The notes under the pieces were generated by a model that saw only the letters and a program-made list of their open reading frames with translations, searched no databases and had not been told where the DNA came from. Below, piece after piece: positions 10,286 to 60,466 of a DNA stretch of 64,000 nt; positions within the stretch are counted from its first letter, which is position 1; each line of letters starts with the position of its first letter. The translations under genes were made by a program, and so were the position numbers. Origin of the DNA: Streptomyces odonnellii. Lineage in GTDB: Bacteria; Actinomycetota; Actinomycetes; Streptomycetales; Streptomycetaceae. The stretch spans positions 1 to 64,000 of the forward strand of contig NZ_LATD01000024.1 of assembly GCF_000981895.1 (NCBI RefSeq), in the 5' to 3' direction.

Positions 10286-11677
10286 TCAGTGGGAGGCGAG
10301 TACGGGCAGGCCGAGCAGCAGATCCGCCGCGGCGCCCCGGCCGCCCGCCGCGCGCAGCAGCTCCCCGAAGTGCTCCGCGCGCTCGCTGAAGGAACGGTCG
10401 TCGAGCACCCGGGTGAGCTTGTCGAAGACATCGTCGGGATCGACGGTCTCCGGACGGTCGAGGGTCAGGCTGACTCCGAAGTCCTGGCCACGGACGGCCT
10501 GGTCGTCGCAGTCCACCCAGAGCGGGCGCACCACCAGCGGCTTCCCGAAGTACAGCCCCTCGTGATAGCCGTTGCCGCCGGCGTGCGTGAAGAACACCCG
10601 GACATTCGGATGGGCCAGAACGTCGAGCTGCGAGGGGACCCAGCTCTCGATCCGCAGATTCCCGGGCAGCGAGTCCCGCGGCGGCAGCAGCTCCTGCTGG
10701 TCCTTGGGGAGTTTCCACAGCACCGAGTGGCGCCCCGCCAGCCGCCGGGTGACGTCCACCAGCGAGCCGACCTGCTCCCGCGTCAGCCGGGTGATCGTAC
10801 CGAACCCCATGTACACCACGGACTCCTGCGCCGACAGCCAGTCGGACAGACCGTCGTCGTCAGGGGCCTGCGGCAGCGGCGGCACCATCGCGCCGACCAG
10901 CCGCATCTTCTCCGGCATCGGGAACGGATAGTCCAGTTCGGGCACCGAATAGCACAGCACCATCTCGGCGTGGTCGACACGGGCCATCATCTGACGCGCC
11001 TCGGGCGCGATGCCCAGCTCCTCGCGGATCCGGTTGTCCACCTCGACCACCTTCCGCATCGAAGGGGCCATGAACATCCCCAGAGTCCGCAGCCGGAAGA
11101 GCTGGTTGGCCACCCGCTGGGCGAGGCTCATCTCCAGCGGCAGGCCCGAGTGCGGCACCGGGAAGCCCGCCGGGGTGTACGACTTGGCGAACGGCACATG
11201 CGAGGTGAGGACATTGCTGGGTACGAACGGCACACCCAGCACGAACGGAATGTTCTTGGTGATCGCCAGCTCGTACCCGAACTGGCACATGCTCTCTATC
11301 ACCATCAGCGCCGGCTTGACCTCGTCGACGATCGCCTCGAGCCGCCGGTACTTCTCCACCCGTGCCTCGGGCGCGAAGGAGTGCCTGATGACCGCGCGAT
11401 GCGCCTTGAACCGGGAGCGCTGCGTCACCTCGCGGTAGGTCTCGTCGTCCCAGGTGACGGCCGACATCTCGGAGACGACCTCACCGAGTGACGCGAACTC
11501 CACGGGAGTTCCCGCTTTGCCCGCCGCCGCAATGTCGTCGCGCGCCTTTTCGTCGGCCGCGAACCACAGATCCTCCACCCCGCGCCGGGACAATTCCTCC
11601 GCCAGCACGAGCAGTGGATTGAGAAGACCGCTTTCGGCATAGCTGACAAACAGGATCGGCCGCCGGATCGAGCCCAT
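10286..11677 (-). CDS. nysDI: Macrolide glycosyltransferase (GT1 family; NysDI type mycosaminyltransferase)
   Basis: This 463-residue GT1-family enzyme is first in the leftward operon and divergent from the loading-module gene, the place of nysDI/amphDI, which attach mycosamine to the C19 hydroxyl. Seen: an N-terminal acceptor domain beginning RRPILFVSYAESG, and a C-terminal donor domain with SWVPSQLDVLAHP, FFTHAGGNGYHEG and PLWVDCDDQ, the His-Gly-Gly/Asp-Asp pattern of nucleotide-sugar binding. The ATG at 11677 was chosen because a GAAGGG element precedes it and homologues start just before the first beta strand. The frame is open to an ATG at 11731, but the extra 18 residues look non-coding. 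Confidence 0.93.
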   Translation of the reverse strand: MGSIRRPILFVSYAESGLLNPLLVLAEELSRRGVEDLWFAADEKARDDIAAAGKAGTPVEFASLGEVVSEMSAVTWDDETYREVTQRSRFKAHRAVIRHSFAPEARVEKYRRLEAIVDEVKPALMVIESMCQFGYELAITKNIPFVLGVPFVPSNVLTSHVPFAKSYTPAGFPVPHSGLPLEMSLAQRVANQLFRLRTLGMFMAPSMRKVVEVDNRIREELGIAPEARQMMARVDHAEMVLCYSVPELDYPFPMPEKMRLVGAMVPPLPQAPDDDGLSDWLSAQESVVYMGFGTITRLTREQVGSLVDVTRRLAGRHSVLWKLPKDQQELLPPRDSLPGNLRIESWVPSQLDVLAHPNVRVFFTHAGGNGYHEGLYFGKPLVVRPLWVDCDDQAVRGQDFGVSLTLDRPETVDPDDVFDKLTRVLDDRSFSERAEHFGELLRAAGGRGAAADLLLGLPVLASH

Positions 11678-11797
11678 GGACAACACCCTTCGGAAGTGGC
11701 GGTCCGATGGCTCGGCGCCACAAGTACCCACCCGGCGGGTCGCCGGGTGGCCGCGCCGCGCGATCGGGCGGGACAGTTACTTGGTCTCACACCAGGC

Positions 11798-11813
11798 TCC
11801 GGAGAATCCCTAG
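11798..11813. promoter_or_regulatory. Candidate PAS-LuxR (PimM/NysRIV-type) operator, right half strong
   Basis: TCCGGAGAATCCCTAG compared with the published PimM operator consensus CTVGGGAWWTCCCBAG: the right nine positions (AATCCCTAG) match fully and the left half is degenerate. It lies 120 nt before the glycosyltransferase start and 134 nt before the PKS start. The cognate regulator would be encoded outside the window. Confidence 0.45.
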
Positions 11814-11862
11814 TCTTCGGAGCTCCTCCGCCCACAGGCCCGGGCCAAGGCCCCTGAATTCC

Positions 11863-11878
11863 TTAGGGAAAAGTACAG
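11863..11878. promoter_or_regulatory. Candidate PAS-LuxR operator, left half strong
   Basis: TTAGGGAAAAGTACAG matches the left half CTVGGGAWW of the PimM consensus at eight of nine positions, but the right half only weakly. It is 65 bp from the previous candidate and nearer the PKS gene, so each could serve one of the two divergent promoters. Confidence 0.35.
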
Positions 11879-11947
11879 CCCCGCCCCCCATACGATCCGG
11901 CACGGAGAGGTGTCCCAGGCCCGACTTTCCGAGGGGTGTGCATCGTC

Positions 11948-14900
11948 ATGACGATCGGAGCCGACGAAGACCCGGTAGTGGTCGTCGGGATGGCATGCCG
12001 TTATCCGGGCGGAGTCCGTTCCCCGGAGGAACTGTGGGAACTGGTCCTGGCCGGCCGTGACGCGATCTCCGGATTCCCCGCCGACCGCGGCTGGGACCTG
12101 GAGGCGCTCACCGGTGAGGGACCGGGCGCGAGCGTGACCCGAGAAGGCGGATTTCTGCATGACGCCGCCGACTTCGACGCCGGATTCTTCGGCATGTCAC
12201 CGCGCGAGGCGGTCTCCACCGACCCCCAGCAGCGGCTGATCCTCGAAACGTCCTGGGAGGCGGTGGAACGGGCCGGGACCGACCCGTACAGCCTGCGCGG
12301 CACCCGTACCGGCGTCTTCGTCGGCACCAACGGGCAGGACTACTCCACCGTCACCCAGCGCTCGGCGGAGGACCTCGCGGGCCACGCCGTGACCGGCCTC
12401 TCGCCCGGTGTCGCGTCCGGGCGGCTCGCCTACACCCTCGGCCTCGAAGGACCCGCGGTCACCGTCGACACCACGTCCTCCTCCTCACTGGTCGCGCTGC
12501 ACTGGGCGGCGGGTTCGCTGCGCGCGGGGGAGTGCTCGACGGCCCTCGCGGGCGGAGTGACCGTCATGTCCACACCGGTCGGCTTCATCGGCTACTCCCG
12601 GCAGGGCGGTCTCGCACCCGACGGGCGCTGCAAGGCGTTCTCGGACGACGCCGACGGCACCGCCTGGGCCGAGGGCGCCGGCATCGTCGTCCTGCGGCGG
12701 CTCTCCGACGCGCGGCGCGACGGGCAGCCGGTCCTCGCGGTGGTACGCGGCTCCGCCGTCAACCAGGACGGCGCCTCCAACGGGCTGACCTCGCCCAGCG
12801 GTCCGGCACAGGAGCGGGTCATCCGCCAGGCGCTGGCCGACGCGGGACTCTCCCCGGCCGAGGTGGACGCGGTGGAGGCGCACGGTACGGGTACGAAGCT
12901 GGGCGACCCGATCGAGGCGCACGCGCTGCTCGCCACCTACGGCAGGGACCGCGACCCCGGGCGCCCGCTGCGGCTCGGCTCCCTCAAGTCGAACATCGGC
13001 CACGCGCAGGCGGCGGCCGGTGTCGCGGGGGTCATCAAGATGGTGATGGCGATGCGCGAGGGCGTCCTGCCCAGGACGCTCCACGCCGGGCGGCGGACCT
13101 TGCGGGTGGACTGGTCGGACGGGGTGGAACTGCTCACCGAGGCGGCCCCCTGGCCCGGGACGGACCGGCCGCGGCGCGCGGGCGTGTCGTCCTTCGGCAT
13201 CAGCGGCACGAACGCGCATCTGATCCTGGAGCAGGCGCCGGCCGAGGCTTCCGGCTCCGCGGCGGTGCCGTTCTCCGGCCCCGCGCCGACCGCGCGGCCC
13301 GTACCGGCGCCGCGCGCGGGTTCCGGCCGTGCCCTGGCCGCGAGCCCCGCCCCGGCTGCGGTCCCGAGCGAGGAGTCCGCACCGGCCTCCGGCGCGACCC
13401 CGGCCGGCGCCACAGCTTCCGGGCCCGCCCCCGCGCCGGAGTCCGGGCCCGCCACGGTCCCGGACCTCGCACCGGCCCGGGACGCGGCCACCGTGCCCGC
13501 GCCGGTCGTGCCGGCCGTTGTGCCCTGGCCGGTGTCGGCCAAGTCCGAGGCCGCTCTTGACGCACAGATCGCCCGCCTCACCGACTTCGTGGCCGCCCGG
13601 CCCGGCACCCGGCCTGTCGACATCGGCTACTCGCTCGCCACCGGCCGGGCCGCCCTGCGCCACCGGGCCGTCCTGCTCGCCGACGGCGACGTGGTCACCC
13701 CGGTCGCCCGTGGCGCCGCCGCGGACGGCACCACCGCCGTGCTCTTCTCCGGACAGGGCAGCCAGCGGCTCGGGATGGGGCGCGGACTGTACGGGCGGTT
13801 CCCGGTCTTCGCGGGCGCCCTCGACACCGTACTGTCCACGCTGGACCGCCATCTCGACGGTTCTCTGCGCGGGGTCATGTGGGGCGACGACCCCGAGCCG
13901 CTGAACCGCACCGGCTGGACCCAGCCCGCCCTCTTCGCCGTCGAAGTCGCCCTCTTCCGGCTGGTGGAGTCGCTGGGCGTACGGCCCGCCGTCGTCGGCG
14001 GGCACTCGATCGGCGAGATCGCCGCGGCCCATGTGGCGGGCGTGTTCGCGCTGGAGGACGCCTGCCGACTGGTCGCGGCCCGCGCGAAGCTGATGCAGGC
14101 GCTGCCCTCCGGCGGTGCGATGGCCGCCGTACAGGCCGCGGAGGACGAGGTCGTACCGCTGCTCGCGGGCCATGAGGACCAGGCGTCCGTCGCCGCCGTC
14201 AACGGCCCCGAGTCCGTCGTGGTCGCGGGCGAGGAGAGCGCCGTGCTGGAGATCGTCGCGCACTTCGCGGGCCAGGGGCGCAGGACCAGCAGGCTGCCGG
14301 TGTCGCACGCCTTCCACTCCCCGCTGATGGACCCGATGCTCACTGAATTCCGGGCCGTGGCGGAGTCACTGACCTACCACGAGCCCGTCGTCCCCGTCGT
14401 CTCCAACCTCACCGGGGAACTGGCGACCGGACAGCTCGGCACCCCCGGCTACTGGGTACGGCATGTCCGGCAGGCCGTACGCTTCGCCGACGGCATCCGG
14501 GCGCTGCGCGACGAGAACATCGACGTCCTGCTGGAGCTGGGCCCCGGCAGCGTCCTGTCCGCGATGGCCCAGGACACCCTCGGCGAGGCCGCCCGCCGTA
14601 TCACCGTCGTACCGGCCCTGCGCAAGGACCGTGCGGAGGAAGCCGCCCTCGTCTCCACCCTGGGCCGCCTCCACACCGCCGGTGTCCCGCTCGACTGGCC
14701 CGCCTTCTTCACGGGCACCGGAGCCCGCCGGGTGGATCTGCCGACCTATGCCTTCCAGCGCGAGCGCTACTGGCCGGCCCCGCCGCCCGGCGGCGCCGGG
14801 GCGACCGGCGCGGGCGCCACCGGACACCCACTGCTGGGCTTCGCGCTCGAACTCCCCGCAGGCGAGGGGCTGGTGTTCACCGGCAGCGTCTCCGTCCGCA

Positions 14901-16279
14901 CCCACCCCTGGCTCGCCCAGCACACCGTCGCCGGACGGATCACCCTGCCCGGAACGGCACTGGTGGAGCTGGCGGTCCGCGCGGGCGACGAGGCGGGCTG
15001 CGACCGCGTCCAGGACCTGGTCCTCGCCGAGCCGCTCGTCCTGCCCGAGCACGGCGCGGTGCGGCTGAACGTACGCCTCTCCGCGCCGGACGGCATCGGC
15101 TGGCGCACCGTCACGGTCCACTCCAGGCCCGAAGGAGCCGCCCACCGGACCTGGACGCGGCACGCCAGCGGCGTACTGACCCCGGGCTACGGCGAGCCCG
15201 GAGAGGCCCTGGGGAACTGGCCGCCCGAGGGCGCCGAGCCCGTCGACCTCGAAGACCACTACGAGCGCCTCGCCGACCGGGGCTTCGACTACGGCCCGGC
15301 CTTCCGGGGACTGCGGGCGCTCTGGCGGTACGAGAACGAGCTGTACGCCGAGGCCGCGCTGCCCGCCGACATGACCGACGCGGAGGCGTACGGGCTGCAC
15401 CCGGCCCTGCTGGACGCCGCCCGGCACGCCGCCATGACCGACGGCGGCACCCTCCCGGCCCGCTGGCGGGGCGTGTCCCTGCACGCCTCCGGCGCCACCG
15501 CGCTGCGGATCCGGCTCACCCCGGCCCACGACGGGGCGTTCGCGCTGAAGGCCTTCGACGTCTCCGGGGCACCGGTGCTCACCGCCGAGGAACTGCGCGT
15601 ACGGCCGCTCTCCCCCCAGGAGACGGCATCCGCCCCCCGGGGAACCCGCGAGGTCCGGGCCGCCCAGGAGTCCCGCGGCCGGACGCCGTCCGCGGAGACG
15701 AGGAGCGTACGCCCGCCCGCGGCACGGCCCGGTATGGCGGGCACCGGAACGCCCGAGCTCATCGGGCGGCTGGCGGAGATGCCCGAGGCCAGGCGGGCCC
15801 GCCATCTGCTCGATCTCGTACGGACCGAAGCCGCGGCCGTCCTCGGCCATGGCACCCCGGACGCGGTCGGCCCCCATCACGCCTTCAAGGAAATGGGCTT
15901 CGACTCGCTGGCCGGGGTCGAACTCCGCGACCGGCTGTCCGCTCTCACCGGCCGCGACTTCCCCAGCACGCTCGTCTTCAACTTCCCGACCCCGGTCCTG
16001 GTCGCCGGCCATCTCGCCGCGGTCCTCACCGAACCCGTCACCGCCGCGACGGGTTCCGCGGACGACGAACTCACCCGGTTCGAGTCCGTCATCCAGTCGG
16101 TGCCGGCGGACGGTTTCGAACGCCAGGTGATAGCCGACCGCCTGGAGAAAATCATCTCCTCGCTGCGGCGGTCCGCACCCTTCACCTCCCCGGAAACGGA
16201 AACAACCGCCGAGGACATCGAGACGGTGTCGGTCGACCGGCTGCTCGACATCATCGACGAAGAGTTCGAAACCACTTAG
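11948..16279 (+). CDS. nysA: Polyene PKS loading module KS(S)-AT-DH-ACP (NysA type)
   Basis: The 1443-residue product should load malonyl and decarboxylate it to the acetyl starter. KS (about 9-430) has TTSSSS in place of TACSSS, so the nucleophile Cys is Ser177. HGTGT and SNIGH histidines remain, the pattern of the decarboxylating KS of polyene loading modules. The AT is malonyl-type (Ser687 in GHSIG, HAFH). A DH follows with both catalytic motifs intact (His992; Asp1156/His1160) although a starter needs none. There is no KR. ACP Ser1320 is in GFDSL, and the C terminus is an acidic/helical docking tail. The KS-AT linker carries an Ala/Pro-rich stretch of roughly 85 residues near 435-520. Start: ATG 11948 with GAGGGG at 11931-11936; a GTG four codons upstream overlaps that site and was not used. 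Confidence 0.94.
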   Translation: MTIGADEDPVVVVGMACRYPGGVRSPEELWELVLAGRDAISGFPADRGWDLEALTGEGPGASVTREGGFLHDAADFDAGFFGMSPREAVSTDPQQRLILETSWEAVERAGTDPYSLRGTRTGVFVGTNGQDYSTVTQRSAEDLAGHAVTGLSPGVASGRLAYTLGLEGPAVTVDTTSSSSLVALHWAAGSLRAGECSTALAGGVTVMSTPVGFIGYSRQGGLAPDGRCKAFSDDADGTAWAEGAGIVVLRRLSDARRDGQPVLAVVRGSAVNQDGASNGLTSPSGPAQERVIRQALADAGLSPAEVDAVEAHGTGTKLGDPIEAHALLATYGRDRDPGRPLRLGSLKSNIGHAQAAAGVAGVIKMVMAMREGVLPRTLHAGRRTLRVDWSDGVELLTEAAPWPGTDRPRRAGVSSFGISGTNAHLILEQAPAEASGSAAVPFSGPAPTARPVPAPRAGSGRALAASPAPAAVPSEESAPASGATPAGATASGPAPAPESGPATVPDLAPARDAATVPAPVVPAVVPWPVSAKSEAALDAQIARLTDFVAARPGTRPVDIGYSLATGRAALRHRAVLLADGDVVTPVARGAAADGTTAVLFSGQGSQRLGMGRGLYGRFPVFAGALDTVLSTLDRHLDGSLRGVMWGDDPEPLNRTGWTQPALFAVEVALFRLVESLGVRPAVVGGHSIGEIAAAHVAGVFALEDACRLVAARAKLMQALPSGGAMAAVQAAEDEVVPLLAGHEDQASVAAVNGPESVVVAGEESAVLEIVAHFAGQGRRTSRLPVSHAFHSPLMDPMLTEFRAVAESLTYHEPVVPVVSNLTGELATGQLGTPGYWVRHVRQAVRFADGIRALRDENIDVLLELGPGSVLSAMAQDTLGEAARRITVVPALRKDRAEEAALVSTLGRLHTAGVPLDWPAFFTGTGARRVDLPTYAFQRERYWPAPPPGGAGATGAGATGHPLLGFALELPAGEGLVFTGSVSVRTHPWLAQHTVAGRITLPGTALVELAVRAGDEAGCDRVQDLVLAEPLVLPEHGAVRLNVRLSAPDGIGWRTVTVHSRPEGAAHRTWTRHASGVLTPGYGEPGEALGNWPPEGAEPVDLEDHYERLADRGFDYGPAFRGLRALWRYENELYAEAALPADMTDAEAYGLHPALLDAARHAAMTDGGTLPARWRGVSLHASGATALRIRLTPAHDGAFALKAFDVSGAPVLTAEELRVRPLSPQETASAPRGTREVRAAQESRGRTPSAETRSVRPPAARPGMAGTGTPELIGRLAEMPEARRARHLLDLVRTEAAAVLGHGTPDAVGPHHAFKEMGFDSLAGVELRDRLSALTGRDFPSTLVFNFPTPVLVAGHLAAVLTEPVTAATGSADDELTRFESVIQSVPADGFERQVIADRLEKIISSLRRSAPFTSPETETTAEDIETVSVDRLLDIIDEEFETT

Positions 16280-16343
16280 AGAATCGCTGAGATCCGCTGC
16301 TTTCGTTTGTGACCCGACGCGACCCGATGACGAGGACGGACCG

Positions 16344-25964
<9,621 letters not shown>

Positions 25965-26018
25965 CCGCCCGGCGCGGACCGTCCGGCGATGCGAACTGAA
26001 AGAGATCTGGAGAGAACG

Positions 26019-58961
<32,943 letters not shown>

Positions 58962-58969
58962 AAGTGATA

Positions 58970-59006
58970 CGGGTACCTGGCCGGATCGCGGTCCGGCCGG
59001 TACCCG
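58970..59006. terminator. Hairpin 8 nt after the giant PKS stop
   Basis: CGGGTACC-T-GGCCGGA (58970-58985, one bulged T at 58978) pairs with TCCGGCCGGTACCCG (58992-59006) around a 6-nt loop, giving 15 base pairs. No T-run follows. It probably ends or stabilises the roughly 47-kb PKS message and separates it from the thioesterase gene. Confidence 0.75.
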
Positions 59007-59225
59007 TGCCCGGCACGGAGTGGGTTCTGGCACTGTGGAACGCGAAGAGACTAGGGAATCACCCACTGTCCGCCCTAGTGGAATGGGGTGGCCGCGCACG
59101 GGAGCGTGGTGGCCGTCGGCCGGAGTGCGCATGCCCGGCCACGCTGCCGTACGAGTCCGAACGTCGATGGCAGGGACCGCCGGCCGGTCCGGATCGCCTG
59201 CCCAGGTCTAGGAGGATGCGACACG
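59007..59225 (+). promoter_or_regulatory. Leader/promoter region of the type II thioesterase gene
   Basis: These 219 nt follow the hairpin and hold no convincing gene. Because the hairpin precedes it, the thioesterase gene probably has its own promoter here. The region contains the candidate operator at 59051-59066, a further CCCTAG at 59073-59078, and AGGAGG (59210-59215), the ribosome binding site. Confidence 0.6.
59051..59066. promoter_or_regulatory. Candidate PAS-LuxR (PimM/NysRIV-type) operator upstream of the thioesterase gene
   Basis: CTAGGGAATCACCCAC matches the left nine positions of CTVGGGAWWTCCCBAG exactly; the right half is shifted by one base (CACCCA). It is 160 nt before the thioesterase ATG. 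Of the candidates in the window it has the best left half. Confidence 0.5.
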
Positions 59226-59981
59226 ATGACGACGTCCACGGAGGAGAGCCTGTGGGCACGGTGCTTTCATCCGGCACCCGAGAGCCCCAGACAGCTCTTC
59301 TGTTTCCCCCACGCGGGTGGCTCGGCGTCTTTCTACTTCCCGGTCTCCGCTCAACTGTCGTCCGTGGCCGAGGTGTTCTCGGTGCAGTACCCGGGGCGGC
59401 AGGACCGGCGCAAGGAGACCAGCCCCGACGACCTCAACACCATGGCCGACCAGGTCTACGCGGCGCTGCGCGAGCAGTTCCACGCCCGGCCGACCACCTT
59501 CTTCGGGCACAGCATGGGCGCCACGATCGCCTTCGAGGTCGCGCGGCGGTTCGAGGCCGACGGTGGTGAGCTGTCGCACCTCTTCGCCTCGGGGCGGCGC
59601 GCGCCGTCGCGCTTCCGCGACGAGAATGTGCACCGGCGCAGCGACGACGGGATCGTCGCGGAGCTGAAGCTGCTCTCCGGTACGAACACGGCACTCCTCG
59701 GTGACGAGGAGATCCTGCGCATGATCCTGCCGGCGATCCGCAGCGACTACCGGGCCATCGAGACCTACCGGTGCGAGCCCGGTACGGCCGTCCGCGCCCC
59801 CATCTCCGCGCTCACCGGCGACAGCGACCCGAAGACCACGCTGGACGAGGCCGAGGACTGGCGCGGGCACACCACAGGGGCGTTTGACCTGAAGGTGTTC
59901 CCCGGCGGGCACTTCTTCCTGGGCAGCCAGGCGCCCGCTGTGATCGCGCTGCTGCGCCAGCACCTCTCGTCCTCCGGCTGA
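59226..59981 (+). CDS. nysE: Type II (editing) thioesterase (NysE type)
   Basis: The 251-residue alpha/beta hydrolase belongs to the discrete thioesterases that clear misprimed or stalled acyl groups from PKS carrier domains in trans. Seen: FPHAGGSASFYFP near the N terminus, the nucleophile Ser96 in GHSMG, acidic residues in GDSDP (Asp199/Asp201) and His229 in PGGHFFLG. The length is typical. ATG 59226 with AGGAGG ten nt upstream defines the start; the frame runs open upstream to 59088 but without such a site. It lies between the PKS genes and the regulators, as in the nystatin cluster. Confidence 0.94.
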   Translation: MTTSTEESLWARCFHPAPESPRQLFCFPHAGGSASFYFPVSAQLSSVAEVFSVQYPGRQDRRKETSPDDLNTMADQVYAALREQFHARPTTFFGHSMGATIAFEVARRFEADGGELSHLFASGRRAPSRFRDENVHRRSDDGIVAELKLLSGTNTALLGDEEILRMILPAIRSDYRAIETYRCEPGTAVRAPISALTGDSDPKTTLDEAEDWRGHTTGAFDLKVFPGGHFFLGSQAPAVIALLRQHLSSSG

Positions 59982-60466
59982 CCGGGCCCCGGGAACCACA
60001 ACTCCTCCTCCCCCCCACCAACCGACATCCACCGCCCACCGGGACTCAGGACACCCGACACCCGACACCGGAGACCAGGGGACACGACAGACAGACACCG
60101 GACCACAGCGCAGGGCGCGCCGGAATCCCGCACACCGGAAGGGAGTTGCTCTTCCGGCGCGGTGTCCTGCCCCGAAAGCGACGGTGTTCACCGAAAGGTG
60201 TGCTGTCGTCTCCTGAACGACTTCTGGCGTCTGGGAGACGGTGGTGAGTGATCCAGTCCGCGCGGGGTAGTCCCCAGGCATCGATCGGTCGATGACCTGC
60301 TCAGCGCGCCCGGAGCCACCGGCGCCGGGGCTCCGGAGGCTCAAGGGGCAAACGGGATCCTGAGATCACGTACCCTCGCGTCCGGTCGATTGTTGTTCCT
60401 GTTGTGCGGGATGTCATCGACGAGTCATCGCGTCTGTTGTGTCCCCCGAGCTGCGAGGAGACCTTG
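59982..60466. promoter_or_regulatory. 485-nt regulatory gap before the LAL regulator gene
   Basis: No gene is convincing here. The left part is AC-rich, with a 7-bp unit ACACCCG/ACACCGG three times at 60051-60071 and GACAGACAGACACCGG at 60086-60101. Inverted repeats follow: CCGGAAG/CTTCCGG at 60135-60157, CGTCTCC/GGAGACG at 60207-60240 and CATCGA/TCGATG at 60279-60294. The long leader and repeated dyads suggest the regulator gene is itself regulated. GAGGAG (60455-60460) is its ribosome binding site. Confidence 0.6.
60262..60277. promoter_or_regulatory. Candidate PAS-LuxR operator upstream of the LAL regulator
   Basis: GCGGGGTAGTCCCCAG matches CTVGGGAWWTCCCBAG at 12 of 16 positions, with the right seven (TCCCCAG) complete and a symmetric GGGG/CCCC core. 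It lies 190 nt before the regulator ATG, which would allow a PAS-LuxR to LAL cascade. Confidence 0.4.

Larger units (their letters stand above)
11678..11947. promoter_or_regulatory. Divergent promoter region between the glycosyltransferase operon and the loading PKS gene
   Basis: These 270 nt separate two divergent transcription units, so they must carry promoters in both directions. They are the only visible place from which the leftward sugar/P450 operon and the rightward 47-kb PKS run (11948-58961) can start. The part near 11780-11880 is poorer in GC than its surroundings and contains two partial PAS-LuxR-type operators (listed separately). I could not place convincing -35/-10 pairs. GAGGGG at 11931-11936 is the ribosome binding site of the PKS gene. 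Confidence 0.8.

Noticed and set aside
25989..26018. An upstream ATG extending the giant PKS by ten residues
   Set aside because: It lacks a ribosome binding site at proper spacing, whereas ATG 26019 has GGAG at 26009-26012 and begins directly with the docking helix.
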